A DNA stretch of 11,384 nucleotides. Source: Rhodospirillaceae bacterium (lineage in GTDB: Bacteria > Pseudomonadota > Alphaproteobacteria > Rhodospirillales > Rhodospirillaceae). Position 1 is the first letter of the stretch, and every line of letters begins with the position of its first letter. The position numbers and the translations under genes were made by a program. The stretch covers positions 1 to 11,384 of the forward strand of contig NZGX01000008.1 of NCBI GenBank assembly GCA_002691085.1, read 5' to 3'. The notes below the pieces were generated by a model. That model did not search any database, was not told the origin of the DNA, and saw only the letters and a list, made by a program, of their open reading frames with translations. Positions 1 through 7,144 of the stretch are shown in pieces.

Positions 1-572
1 TCACATAAATCAGTTTGCCAATGGGGTGCCATCCCAATCATCCATGTTCTTTCTCCCGAGTAAGGGTCTTGATAAAGTAATTTATGAAAAGTACCAGTTG
101 GGTCCCAATCTGGTGTATCGAAAGATTCTCCCACACTTTCATGTGGCATTGTTTCATGCGTTCTTGTCTCAATGTGCTCAACTAGTCTTTTATTGTCAAA
201 GCCATTACTAGGTTTATCAGATGCAATTGAATGAGGCTCAGAAGAAAAAAATGAAATTGTAACTGCACCAGTCTTTGAGGATTGAGTATTTCTTAAGTAA
301 CCTTTTGGAAGATGAGCATAATCATGCTTCTTATAAATATTATTATTAATCTCAATTGACCCCTCAAGTACTAAAAATTCTTCATCACAATCTAGATATT
401 CAGGCTCCAACCTTTTCCACCCCTTAGGCCATCTTATCATGGTTGATGCATCACCATGTTCTTCATCTATACTGAGTATACGCATATCAACCTCAGGTCT
501 TGATCCTCCGTATAAACCTTTTTTAAAAGGAAGAACCTGAGATTGAACAAATTCAACGTGTGGGCGAGCCAT
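1..572 (-). CDS. Cupin-domain protein (DUF4437/ChrR-cupin-like), 3' end cut by window
   Basis: The reading frame opens at ATG 572 and stays open to the window edge, giving about 190 residues without the C-terminus. An AGGGG Shine-Dalgarno lies 8 nt before the ATG. The protein starts MARPHVEF, and a beta-rich cupin half follows, with the core DEEFLVLEG at about residues 63-71 and a second cupin strand motif near HDYAHLPKG (about 83-91). A second, similar half appears to begin near GTFHKLLY (about 160), suggesting a bicupin. The first cupin motif lacks the usual HxH pair (EPEYLDCDEEF instead), so ordinary metal binding in this half is doubtful. The gene starts 17 nt after the stop of the HsaA-like monooxygenase and is probably the last visible gene of that operon. 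It may be a small-molecule-binding or isomerase/dioxygenase-like accessory protein of the same pathway. The fold is well supported; the family name is from memory and the function is unknown. Confidence 0.8.
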   Translation of the reverse strand, partial: MARPHVEFVQSQVLPFKKGLYGGSRPEVDMRILSIDEEHGDASTMIRWPKGWKRLEPEYLDCDEEFLVLEGSIEINNNIYKKHDYAHLPKGYLRNTQSSKTGAVTISFFSSEPHSIASDKPSNGFDNKRLVEHIETRTHETMPHESVGESFDTPDWDPTGTFHKLLYQDPYSGERTWMIGMAPHWQTDLC

Positions 573-589
573 ATTATTTCCCCTCTATA

Positions 590-1843
590 TTAATTAATTA
601 ATGCACGATCAAGCTTATTTGAGGATGATGATTCATCAACCTTTGGGTCTCCGGTTGGTAAGCCAAAAATGATTTTACCATTTGGACCCATTGCACTATC
701 CCATTGTAATCCACCATGCATTGAAATAGTTCTGCAGTCCCTAAAATGGCGCTGTACTGCATTCCTCCCAGTCTGTGCAGTTACTCCCATCATTCCAGAT
801 AATCTTGAAACTGCGCTAACACACTGCTTTGAGGCATATGCAAGATCTCTTTTCATCGTTAATAATGTTTTTCCTGGAAGATCTCTTCCTGCGTAACCCT
901 CTTCATGTAAAAAATTATTCATATTTTCGACTATTATATGAGCTGCATGTATCTCCGCGGCAGACTCTCCAACTCTAACCTGAACAGGTATTTGATCAAC
1001 TACAGACTCTTTAAACATTTGTCCTGACCTAGATTTTGTCTGTAAGGCGTACTCTTCAAGGGCTCCCATAGCTGTTCCGAGCATTGGTCCTGCAACTAAA
1101 GTATAAAAATATGGGGCAAATTCTACGTTATAAATATACTTCTCATGTAAAACTGACCCAGGCGGTTTAGTACCTGCTGCGTCTTCTGTAAGGATCGTTC
1201 TATGAAATGGCACAAACTGCTCATTTACTTTAATATTATGACTTCCTGTCCCCTTTAGACCTTCTGAATCCCATGTTTCTATTATTTCATATTCAGAAGG
1301 AAGTAACATTGCCATTCTAAATGTGTGAGTCTTTCCACTATGAGCAGAATCACCATCCTCACCAATTTTGGCAGCAACCACAGCACAGTCTGAGTGATTT
1401 ATACCACTAGAAAACCTCCACTCTCCGCTCAGAATAAATCCTTTGTCTGTCTCAATCATAGAACCACCACCAGCAAAAGCAGTTGCAATAATTGCATCAG
1501 GATGTTTAGGCCAAAATTCTTCTTGGCATTCGGGAGAAAATCTTGCAAGTAACCAAGTATGGCAATAAACAACAGAGCTTACCCAAGATGTAGAACCACA
1601 GCCTCTTCCAAGTTCTCTAGAAACATCAACATGAACACCCCAATCCATTTCATAACCACCATATCTCCGAGGTGTAAAGATCTTATGGATACCTGCTTCC
1701 TTCAAATCCCTTATAGTTTCAGGTAAAAGTTCACGATTATTTTCAGTTTCAATTGCCCTCTCTCTTAATGAGGAAACTAAATCTTTTGCAGATTGAACTA
1801 TCTCTTTACGTGTTGGAATATAACTTGGAATTGATCCATCCAT
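590..1843 (-). CDS. Flavin-dependent monooxygenase, oxygenase component (acyl-CoA dehydrogenase fold, HsaA/DszC/HpaB-C2-like)
   Basis: The 417-residue protein has the acyl-CoA dehydrogenase fold of group D two-component flavin monooxygenases, which use reduced FMN/FAD and O2 to hydroxylate aromatic or heteroaromatic substrates. The N-terminal helical domain spans about 15-120 and includes HTW (95-97). The beta domain spans about 120-230 and includes WRFSSG (142-147) with a nearby His150, matching the W-x-FSSG-xx-H pattern of HsaA-type enzymes. The C-terminal helical domain (Acyl-CoA_dh_2 type) includes QRHFRDCRT (364-372) and His376. The usual length is about 390-420, so it looks intact. I chose ATG 1843 because GGGAGGG sits just before it and it follows the SDR stop by 10 nt. 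A longer in-frame start at 1879 would overlap the SDR gene. These oxygenases need a separate NAD(P)H:flavin reductase, and none is in the window. A true acyl-CoA dehydrogenase is less likely because of the FSSG/H signature. Confidence 0.87.
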   Translation of the reverse strand: MDGSIPSYIPTRKEIVQSAKDLVSSLRERAIETENNRELLPETIRDLKEAGIHKIFTPRRYGGYEMDWGVHVDVSRELGRGCGSTSWVSSVVYCHTWLLARFSPECQEEFWPKHPDAIIATAFAGGGSMIETDKGFILSGEWRFSSGINHSDCAVVAAKIGEDGDSAHSGKTHTFRMAMLLPSEYEIIETWDSEGLKGTGSHNIKVNEQFVPFHRTILTEDAAGTKPPGSVLHEKYIYNVEFAPYFYTLVAGPMLGTAMGALEEYALQTKSRSGQMFKESVVDQIPVQVRVGESAAEIHAAHIIVENMNNFLHEEGYAGRDLPGKTLLTMKRDLAYASKQCVSAVSRLSGMMGVTAQTGRNAVQRHFRDCRTISMHGGLQWDSAMGPNGKIIFGLPTGDPKVDESSSSNKLDRALIN

Positions 1844-1853
1844 ACAACCCTCC

Positions 1854-2558
1854 CTACCATAATAGAGTCTTACCATCAAATTGCTTAAATAATCCAGTAC
1901 TATGAATATCTAATTTATATATTACCTCCCTCATTCCCCTAACAGCTTCATCAACCTCAACATTTGCTCCATCTGCCATTAAACCCATATCTGTCTTAGC
2001 ATGACCTGGGCACAAGGAAACGACTGAAATACCCCTTTCTTTAAGCTGTTCTGCCATCATTCTCATCCCTTTGTTCAAAGCTGCTTTACTGGTAGCATAT
2101 GGATAAACAGGATAATTATTCATATCTGATAAAGAACCTACTTTACTGGAAACTACTGCAATCTTCTTTTGTTTGCTTGACATAATTTGACTTAAAAAAG
2201 CTTCACTTGTTTTAAATGGGCCCAAAGTATTTACTCTAAAAATCTTTTCCCAAAAGTCAAAATCAAAATCACCTAACTTCTGAGAACTAAAATCATTACT
2301 AGCAATTCCCGCATTATTAATTAGTAAGTCGATACTCTCATCAGATAACTTCAAAGAACAAGAATTGATGGAATCATGGTTTTCTACATCCATTTCATGA
2401 ATAGATATATTTTCTAATTTATCTGCTAAAAGTAATAAATTATTCGCATTTTCGGGATCACGACATGTTGCAAAAACATGCCATCCTTCATAAGCATATT
2501 GCCTAACAAATTCAAAACCTAACCCTCTACTAGCACCAGTAATTAAAACTTTAGACAT
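1854..2558 (-). CDS. Short-chain dehydrogenase/reductase (SDR), C-factor/sniffer-like
   Basis: This is a 234-residue classical SDR, a single-domain Rossmann NAD(P)-dependent oxidoreductase of the cytosol. The cofactor loop TGASRGLG is at 7-14, NNAG at 81-84, the catalytic Ser at 137/138 (VVSSK), and the YxxxK pair at Tyr154/Lys158 (YATSK). The ending, a glycine-rich stretch then FDGKTLLW, is typical of the CsgA/C-factor-like subgroup of small SDRs. Arg11 just after the glycine loop slightly favours NADP(H) (inference). The longer in-frame start at 2615 adds 19 residues of unlikely sequence; ATG 2558 has GGAG 9 nt upstream and places the Rossmann strand at the N-terminus, as in the family. It is the first gene of the minus-strand operon with the monooxygenase and cupin, and is divergent from the FAD oxidoreductase. 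It probably oxidises or reduces an alcohol/ketone intermediate in that pathway; the substrate is unknown. Confidence 0.9.
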   Translation of the reverse strand: MSKVLITGASRGLGFEFVRQYAYEGWHVFATCRDPENANNLLLLADKLENISIHEMDVENHDSINSCSLKLSDESIDLLINNAGIASNDFSSQKLGDFDFDFWEKIFRVNTLGPFKTSEAFLSQIMSSKQKKIAVVSSKVGSLSDMNNYPVYPYATSKAALNKGMRMMAEQLKERGISVVSLCPGHAKTDMGLMADGANVEVDEAVRGMREVIYKLDIHSTGLFKQFDGKTLLW

Positions 2559-2704
2559 TTGTAAGACTCCAAGACATATAAAATTGATAAATTTTCTCAT
2601 AAGGGATTGAGACAATTCTTAATATTCAATATAGTTAATTAGTTACTGTTTTGGAATAATATTTAAATTTTAAATAGATACAAACTTCTTCAAAGGCTAA
2701 AGAA
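2559..2704. promoter_or_regulatory. Divergent intergenic region with candidate promoters for both sides
   Basis: This 146-bp AT-rich region separates the divergent SDR operon and FAD oxidoreductase gene, so both must start here. For the minus strand, TTCCAA (2651-2656) and TATATT (2628-2633) are spaced by exactly 17 nt, a plausible -35/-10 pair with a leader of about 60 nt. For the plus strand, TGG-AATAAT (2652-2660) resembles an extended -10. The two candidates overlap, so they may compete. A 7-bp-arm near-palindrome, ATTTAAA-T-TTTAAAT, lies at 2661-2675 and could be an operator, but such repeats occur by chance in DNA this AT-rich. The plus-strand gene has a weak AAGG Shine-Dalgarno 8 nt before its ATG. 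That a promoter region exists is firm; the exact elements are guesses. Confidence 0.45.
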
Positions 2705-4285
2705 ATGGATATTGCAAGTTTAGATGTACGTAAGAAAATATTTATAGATAATATTAGTGATATTCAATATACATATGATGAGGAAATACTCACAAGGTTT
2801 TCTAAAGATATATATTATGAGTTTCAAAAACCTTTAATTATTACTCAACCAAAAAATACTTCTGAAGTTTGCAAAATAATAAAAGCAGTTGAACAGGCTA
2901 AACTTACTTTAACAGTAAGAGGTGGAGGATTATCTTACTCAGGAGGTTACTTAACTAATAGAAATGATACAGTTGTCATTGATATGAGGGATTGTAACAA
3001 AATTTTAGAAATTAATCAGGAAGACATGTATGTCAATGTTGAAACAGGCGTTACATGGAAGCAATTAAACGAAACCCTTGAACCACTTGGTCTAAGAACA
3101 CCTTTCTGGGGAACTGGGTCTGGACTTTATGCTACAGTTGGAGGTGGACTCTCACAAAATGCTATCAATTATGGCTCAGGGCGTTATGGAACAGTTGCTG
3201 AAAGTGTTACAGCATTAAAGTTAATATTAGCTAATGGGACTGAACTAAGAACTGGCTCTTGGGGAACGGATGATAATCCCTCACCCTTTAATCGTTACTA
3301 TGGCCCTGATCTTACAGGTCTATTTCTTGCTGATAGTGGAGCTCTTGCTGTTAAAGCTGAAGCCTCTTTACAATTAATCCCCAGACCAAAAGAAACAAAA
3401 TTTTTAGCTCTAACTTTTTCTGAAAGAAGTGATTTCGTATCAGCAATAAGTAATATTGGAAGACAAGGACTCGTATCAGAGTGCTTCGGCTTTGATCCAT
3501 TTTTCTTATCCGAGAGAATTGTTTCAACAGGCTTTGCAGATGATGTTAAGAAACTTCTTGGTGTTGCCAAAAGTCAATCATCTGTTTTAAAAGGCTTTAG
3601 CGAAGCCTTTAAAGTTGCTGCAGCTGGAAGAAGATACTTAAAGGATGTTGGATACACATTGCATATGACTATTGATGGAAGAGATATTGATGATGTGAAT
3701 AGTTCATTAAGAATAATAAAAGATATTTGTAAAAAGGATAAAGGGAAAGAAATTGAGGCAAGTATTCCAAGACTAATGAGAGGTACTCCCTTCCCACCCC
3801 CTCAAATGCTATTAGGACCAAGAGGTGATAGGTGGGTTCCAATGCACGGAATTGTTCCTCACTCTTTACATGGTAAACTTCTTAATGAAATTGATAGTTA
3901 TATGAACTCCCAGAAAGAAATAATTGAGAAATACAATCTAGTTTGGGGCCAAGTTAGTAATCTAATTGGTAACTCTAGAATTTTAATCGAGGTTAATCTC
4001 TATTGGAAGGATAGGCTAACAAATATGCTTGAAAGTTATTTAGATGAATCATTCCTCAAAAATAAAGATAGGCATAATCATAACCCAGAAGCTTATGACT
4101 CTATTGATCACTTAAGAAAAGGATTAAGTAATCTTTTTAGAAGGAATGGCGGAACACATATGCAAATTGGCAGATCATATCCTTTCATGGAGTCAAGAAT
4201 GAAAAGTGTTTCAGGTTTAATAAAATCATTAAAAAATGAGGTTGATCCAGATAATATTATTAATCCAGGATCATTATCTCTCTAA
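2705..4285 (+). CDS. FAD-binding oxidoreductase, PCMH/VAO type (GlcD / cresol-dehydrogenase-like)
   Basis: The 526-residue flavoprotein has an N-terminal PCMH-type FAD domain (about 40-228). It includes the pyrophosphate loop VRGGGLSYSG (71-80), ATVGGGLSQNA (143-153) and GPDLTGLFLADSG (200-212). The C-terminal substrate domain (FAD-oxidase_C-like) runs to the end and includes HMQIGRSYPF and the hallmark tail DPDNIINPG. Family members oxidise hydroxy acids, alcohols or para-alkyl phenols (D-lactate/glycolate dehydrogenases, vanillyl-alcohol oxidase, 4-cresol dehydrogenase). The usual RGGGHS histidine, which anchors FAD covalently in berberine-bridge-type members, is leucine here, so FAD is probably non-covalent or attached elsewhere. 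There is no signal peptide or membrane segment, which points to the cytosol. It is the only plus-strand gene. Its last 4 bp overlap the end of the convergent FAD monooxygenase gene. The superfamily call is strong, the substrate unknown. Confidence 0.88.
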   Translation: MDIASLDVRKKIFIDNISDIQYTYDEEILTRFSKDIYYEFQKPLIITQPKNTSEVCKIIKAVEQAKLTLTVRGGGLSYSGGYLTNRNDTVVIDMRDCNKILEINQEDMYVNVETGVTWKQLNETLEPLGLRTPFWGTGSGLYATVGGGLSQNAINYGSGRYGTVAESVTALKLILANGTELRTGSWGTDDNPSPFNRYYGPDLTGLFLADSGALAVKAEASLQLIPRPKETKFLALTFSERSDFVSAISNIGRQGLVSECFGFDPFFLSERIVSTGFADDVKKLLGVAKSQSSVLKGFSEAFKVAAAGRRYLKDVGYTLHMTIDGRDIDDVNSSLRIIKDICKKDKGKEIEASIPRLMRGTPFPPPQMLLGPRGDRWVPMHGIVPHSLHGKLLNEIDSYMNSQKEIIEKYNLVWGQVSNLIGNSRILIEVNLYWKDRLTNMLESYLDESFLKNKDRHNHNPEAYDSIDHLRKGLSNLFRRNGGTHMQIGRSYPFMESRMKSVSGLIKSLKNEVDPDNIINPGSLSL

Positions 4286-5472
4286 ATTATAACCTTAGAT
4301 GCATCATAATCATTTATTGTAAAGGGATTAAATTCCTTAGCTCTCTGCTCTAATGCCTTCTCAATAGTTCCATGCATCCTTAATCCATTATATCGCGCAC
4401 CTATAGTCACCAAAGCAGTTCTTTCAATCCTTGCTTTTTCATACCTGATAAGAGCTTCTTTGACAGTTATTGAATCTGAAAAACATCTAGATAATACTAC
4501 AGCATCTTCTATTGACATTCCTGCACCCTGACCAAGAAAAGGAAGCATAGGGTGTGCCGCATCCCCGAGAATAGTTACATTACCGTCTATCCAGCTTTTT
4601 AAAGGTTCCCTTCCAAACATACCCCACTTAAAGCAAGTTTCTGCTGGAATATTTTCAATGAGATGTCTTACTTCACTACATGTATCATTAAATTCATCCT
4701 GTAATTCTTCTTTTCTTGCTGGAACAGACCATCCCTCATCAACCCAATCAGACTTTTGTGCATAAGCAGCAAAGTTTATTGTTTTTCCACCTCTTATTTT
4801 ATACCTAACTACACTTCTATTTTTTCCCGAAAAGACTGATGTATCTGTATCTATAGTACCTTTAGGTAAAGCATCAATTGGCACCAATCCTCTCCAAGCA
4901 ACATAGCCAAGAAAATCTACCGAGTCCTCACCAAATAAGAATTGCCTAACAGCTGATCTATTTCCATCGCAACCAATAACCACATCACCTTGGACTTCAC
5001 TTCTATTTTCAAAAGAAACACTTACAGAAGTACTGGATTGAGTTAAGGATTTAAAACAGTAACCCAAGTTTATTGAATTGGGGTCTTTGCTCAGGACTTT
5101 ATTTTCAAGCAAGTTATGAATATCTGCTCTATGAAACATTCTAAACCTTGCATCTGGGTCAGGGTCCACTTCACCTTTATATGCGCTTCGAACATCTCCT
5201 GGAGCTGAAGATTTATTATGTATCTCACCTGTTATTAGATCTTTCCCCCCTGAAGACTGAGGTTTAAAGGCTATTTTATTTAAATCATCGTTTAGTCCAA
5301 GAGAACGCATTGCCTTATTTGAATTTTTAGCAAGTGTTAACCCAGCTCCAACCTCCCCAAGAGTTTCAGCTTGCTCATAAATACTTACTTTAAAATTATA
5401 CCTTTGGAGTGCATAAGCTAAGGTTAATCCACCTATACCCGCACCAATTATAATAATCCTAAGATCTTTCAA
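4282..5472 (-). CDS. FAD-dependent monooxygenase (salicylate / 6-hydroxynicotinate hydroxylase-like, FAD_binding_3)
   Basis: The 396-residue single-component class A flavin monooxygenase uses NAD(P)H and O2 to hydroxylate aromatic rings, often with decarboxylation. The Rossmann dinucleotide motif GAGIGGL is at 10-16, followed by the acidic ribose binder of IYEQA (31-35). The DG motif lies in VIGCDGNRSAVR (165-176). The GD motif starts at 303 in GDAAHP, with PFLGQGAG (311-318) binding FAD. Length and motifs match salicylate 1-monooxygenase-like proteins of about 380-420 residues. The start is TTG at 5472: no in-frame ATG or GTG lies before an in-frame stop (TAG) a few codons upstream, AGAGG lies 7 nt before the TTG, and the Rossmann strand begins right after it. 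It follows the substrate-binding protein gene after a 102-nt gap and converges on the FAD oxidoreductase. The role is probably hydroxylation of an aromatic acid or N-heterocycle; the substrate is not determined. Confidence 0.9.
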   Translation of the reverse strand: MKDLRIIIIGAGIGGLTLAYALQRYNFKVSIYEQAETLGEVGAGLTLAKNSNKAMRSLGLNDDLNKIAFKPQSSGGKDLITGEIHNKSSAPGDVRSAYKGEVDPDPDARFRMFHRADIHNLLENKVLSKDPNSINLGYCFKSLTQSSTSVSVSFENRSEVQGDVVIGCDGNRSAVRQFLFGEDSVDFLGYVAWRGLVPIDALPKGTIDTDTSVFSGKNRSVVRYKIRGGKTINFAAYAQKSDWVDEGWSVPARKEELQDEFNDTCSEVRHLIENIPAETCFKWGMFGREPLKSWIDGNVTILGDAAHPMLPFLGQGAGMSIEDAVVLSRCFSDSITVKEALIRYEKARIERTALVTIGARYNGLRMHGTIEKALEQRAKEFNPFTINDYDASKVII

Positions 5473-5479
5473 TTCAATA

Positions 5480-5484
5480 CCTCT
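5480..5484 (-). promoter_or_regulatory. Shine-Dalgarno AGAGG fixing a TTG start
   Basis: On the minus strand AGAGG lies 7 nt before TTG 5472. There is no in-frame ATG or GTG between it and the upstream in-frame stop, and the TTG places the FAD-binding strand at the normal distance from the N-terminus. This decides the start of the FAD monooxygenase. Confidence 0.7.
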
Positions 5485-5557
5485 GAACTAATCACTATTA
5501 AATTTATATATATACATATATTATCAGAAAATGTATCCGTGAAAAAATATTAAAACC

Positions 5558-5563
5558 ATTATA
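5558..5563 (-). promoter_or_regulatory. Possible -10 box (TATAAT) before the FAD monooxygenase
   Basis: A consensus TATAAT occurs on the minus strand in the 102-nt gap after the substrate-binding protein gene, and would give a leader of roughly 80 nt. I see no good -35 at the right distance. A second candidate, TGA-TAATAT in the same gap nearer the gene, resembles an extended -10. The monooxygenase may have its own promoter or be read through from the gene before it. Confidence 0.25.
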
Positions 5564-5574
5564 TGGATAAAAAA

Positions 5575-7107
5575 TTAATTAGTTTTCTTTTGTATCTTTT
5601 CAAACATTGTTCCATCAAGCCTGAACTTACCAATATTTATAGAATCTCTAAATGCCACAATTCTGGAAAATTCAATTAGCCATAAGGCAGCTCCCTGTTT
5701 ATGTAAATCAGCAACTATATCCTGCAGAAGCTTTTCTCTGATATTTGGATTCATCTCAATTTTTGCTTGATTTATTAAAGGCATAATTTCCTCATCACAA
5801 TAAAATGGAGCTGAGTATGCGCATGAGAATTGTTCAAAAGATCTTTGAGGGTCCCATAGAACGTGATTCATCCAACCAATAGAAAAGCCATCTGAGTCAC
5901 CCCAATCACCTGAAAAAAGTCTCCTTACATAATCTGGAAAAGTAATTTGCCTAAGTTCAGTAATAACATTTATACTTGATAGATCTTGAGCCATCTTTTG
6001 GAACACAAGGCTATCTCCTGGGAGCAATCCTCCATAAACATAAAATTTTAAAGGAAAACCATCAGCATAACCTGCTTGTGTTAGTAACTCTTTTGCTTTT
6101 TTAGGGTTATAGTTGAATTTATCAAGCCCCGAATTAAAACCAATTAAATTTGGTGTTGCTGGCTGGTGAGCAACTCTAGTCGTATTATTTAGTATCAATT
6201 CGACTATTGACTTTTTATCCACTGCATAATTTAAAGCATTTCTTACTTTTGAATTTTTTAAAGGAGACTGATCAGGCCTTACAGTTCTAAATCCTATAGA
6301 TAAAATATTTGGACTTGGTTGGGTTTTAACAATAAAATTATTAAACTTTAAATTTTCAATATCATCACTAGGTAAACTAACACCTACATCCAACTCACCA
6401 GATAAAAGTGCAGAAACACGACTTGCTGGGTCGGGTATTACTTTAATATCTACGCGCTTAATAGACTTAACTTTCCTCCATGAGCTTTGAGAAGCAATAA
6501 GAATAGGATTAGTATTGTTATTACCCCACGATGAAAGTATATAAGGGCCGGTGCCAATTGGAGATCTTTTATAATTATTATGACCTAATTTATCCCATGC
6601 AGATGGTTCGATAATTGGTAACAATGATAGCTTCTTTGGTAATAATGGATCCGGATTAATGGTCTCAATTTCTACCACTAGGTCATTAATTTTTGAAAAT
6701 GATGCAAGCTTCCCTATTTCAATTATTTTGGGATTATATACATCCGGATTATATAATTCCTTTAATGTCTTAATAACAGAATCAGTATTAAATTTTTCTT
6801 TATTACTAAACTTAACATTTTCCCTTAACTCAAACCTCCAGACCTTAGGAGAAATATTAGTCCAGGATTTAGCCAATGCAGGCTTTAATTGACCATCTGA
6901 GTCAATCCATGTAAGTGCATCATAAATTGCAAATCTTAAACCACCACCTTCATCTCTTGCAAATGGGTCTGCACTTGATACCGCAGGAGTAGGATGCCCA
7001 ACTCTCAATGTAGATAAAGTATCTGCAATCGAGACTGAATAATACAAAAAAAATATCAAATAAGAACTTAAAATATAAAATATTAAATTAAGTTTAATTT
7101 TTAACAT
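5575..7107 (-). CDS. ABC transporter substrate-binding protein, family 5 (peptide/nickel class)
   Basis: The 510-residue secreted solute receptor belongs to the SBP_bac_5 family (DppA/OppA/NikA class). It would capture a ligand in the periplasm for an ABC importer. A signal peptide occupies about 1-28: lysines at 3 and 5, a long hydrophobic core, and a likely cleavage after SIA (28). There is no lipobox Cys, so it is soluble. Family features include the early YDALTW, PIGTGPY in the middle, the SALLSGELDV region, and NALNYAVDKKSIVE, the usual hinge segment. Two cysteines near 429 and 437 (SCAYSAPFYC) could form a disulfide. ATG 7107 has AGGA at good spacing; an in-frame TTG at 7122 only adds five residues. 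No permease or ATPase gene adjoins it, so it is an orphan within the window. The gene starts 37 nt after the ribB stop. The ligand is unknown; in catabolic clusters this family also binds non-peptide compounds. Confidence 0.9.
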   Translation of the reverse strand: MLKIKLNLIFYILSSYLIFFLYYSVSIADTLSTLRVGHPTPAVSSADPFARDEGGGLRFAIYDALTWIDSDGQLKPALAKSWTNISPKVWRFELRENVKFSNKEKFNTDSVIKTLKELYNPDVYNPKIIEIGKLASFSKINDLVVEIETINPDPLLPKKLSLLPIIEPSAWDKLGHNNYKRSPIGTGPYILSSWGNNNTNPILIASQSSWRKVKSIKRVDIKVIPDPASRVSALLSGELDVGVSLPSDDIENLKFNNFIVKTQPSPNILSIGFRTVRPDQSPLKNSKVRNALNYAVDKKSIVELILNNTTRVAHQPATPNLIGFNSGLDKFNYNPKKAKELLTQAGYADGFPLKFYVYGGLLPGDSLVFQKMAQDLSSINVITELRQITFPDYVRRLFSGDWGDSDGFSIGWMNHVLWDPQRSFEQFSCAYSAPFYCDEEIMPLINQAKIEMNPNIREKLLQDIVADLHKQGAALWLIEFSRIVAFRDSINIGKFRLDGTMFEKIQKKTN

Positions 7108-7144
7108 AGGTTTTCCTATCAATTTATTTTGGTATTAACAAATA

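Noticed and set aside
26..211. A short plus-strand open frame at the left edge.
   Set aside because: It is antisense to the cupin gene, whose protein features are convincing, and its product has no recognisable family.
590..1843. Reading the acyl-CoA dehydrogenase-fold protein as a fatty-acid beta-oxidation enzyme.
   Set aside because: The WRFSSG...H signature, the Acyl-CoA_dh_2-type C-terminus and neighbouring monooxygenase/SDR genes fit flavin oxygenases better, and no CoA-pathway gene is nearby.
3298..3570. A 90-codon minus-strand open frame inside the FAD oxidoreductase gene.
   Set aside because: It lies entirely within the FAD-domain coding sequence, with no recognisable domain or start signal.
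5495..5525. A TA-rich alternating stretch (tatatatatacatatatta) as a repeat or origin-like element.
   Set aside because: It is short and imperfect in an AT-rich promoter gap, with no DnaA boxes or iterons near it.
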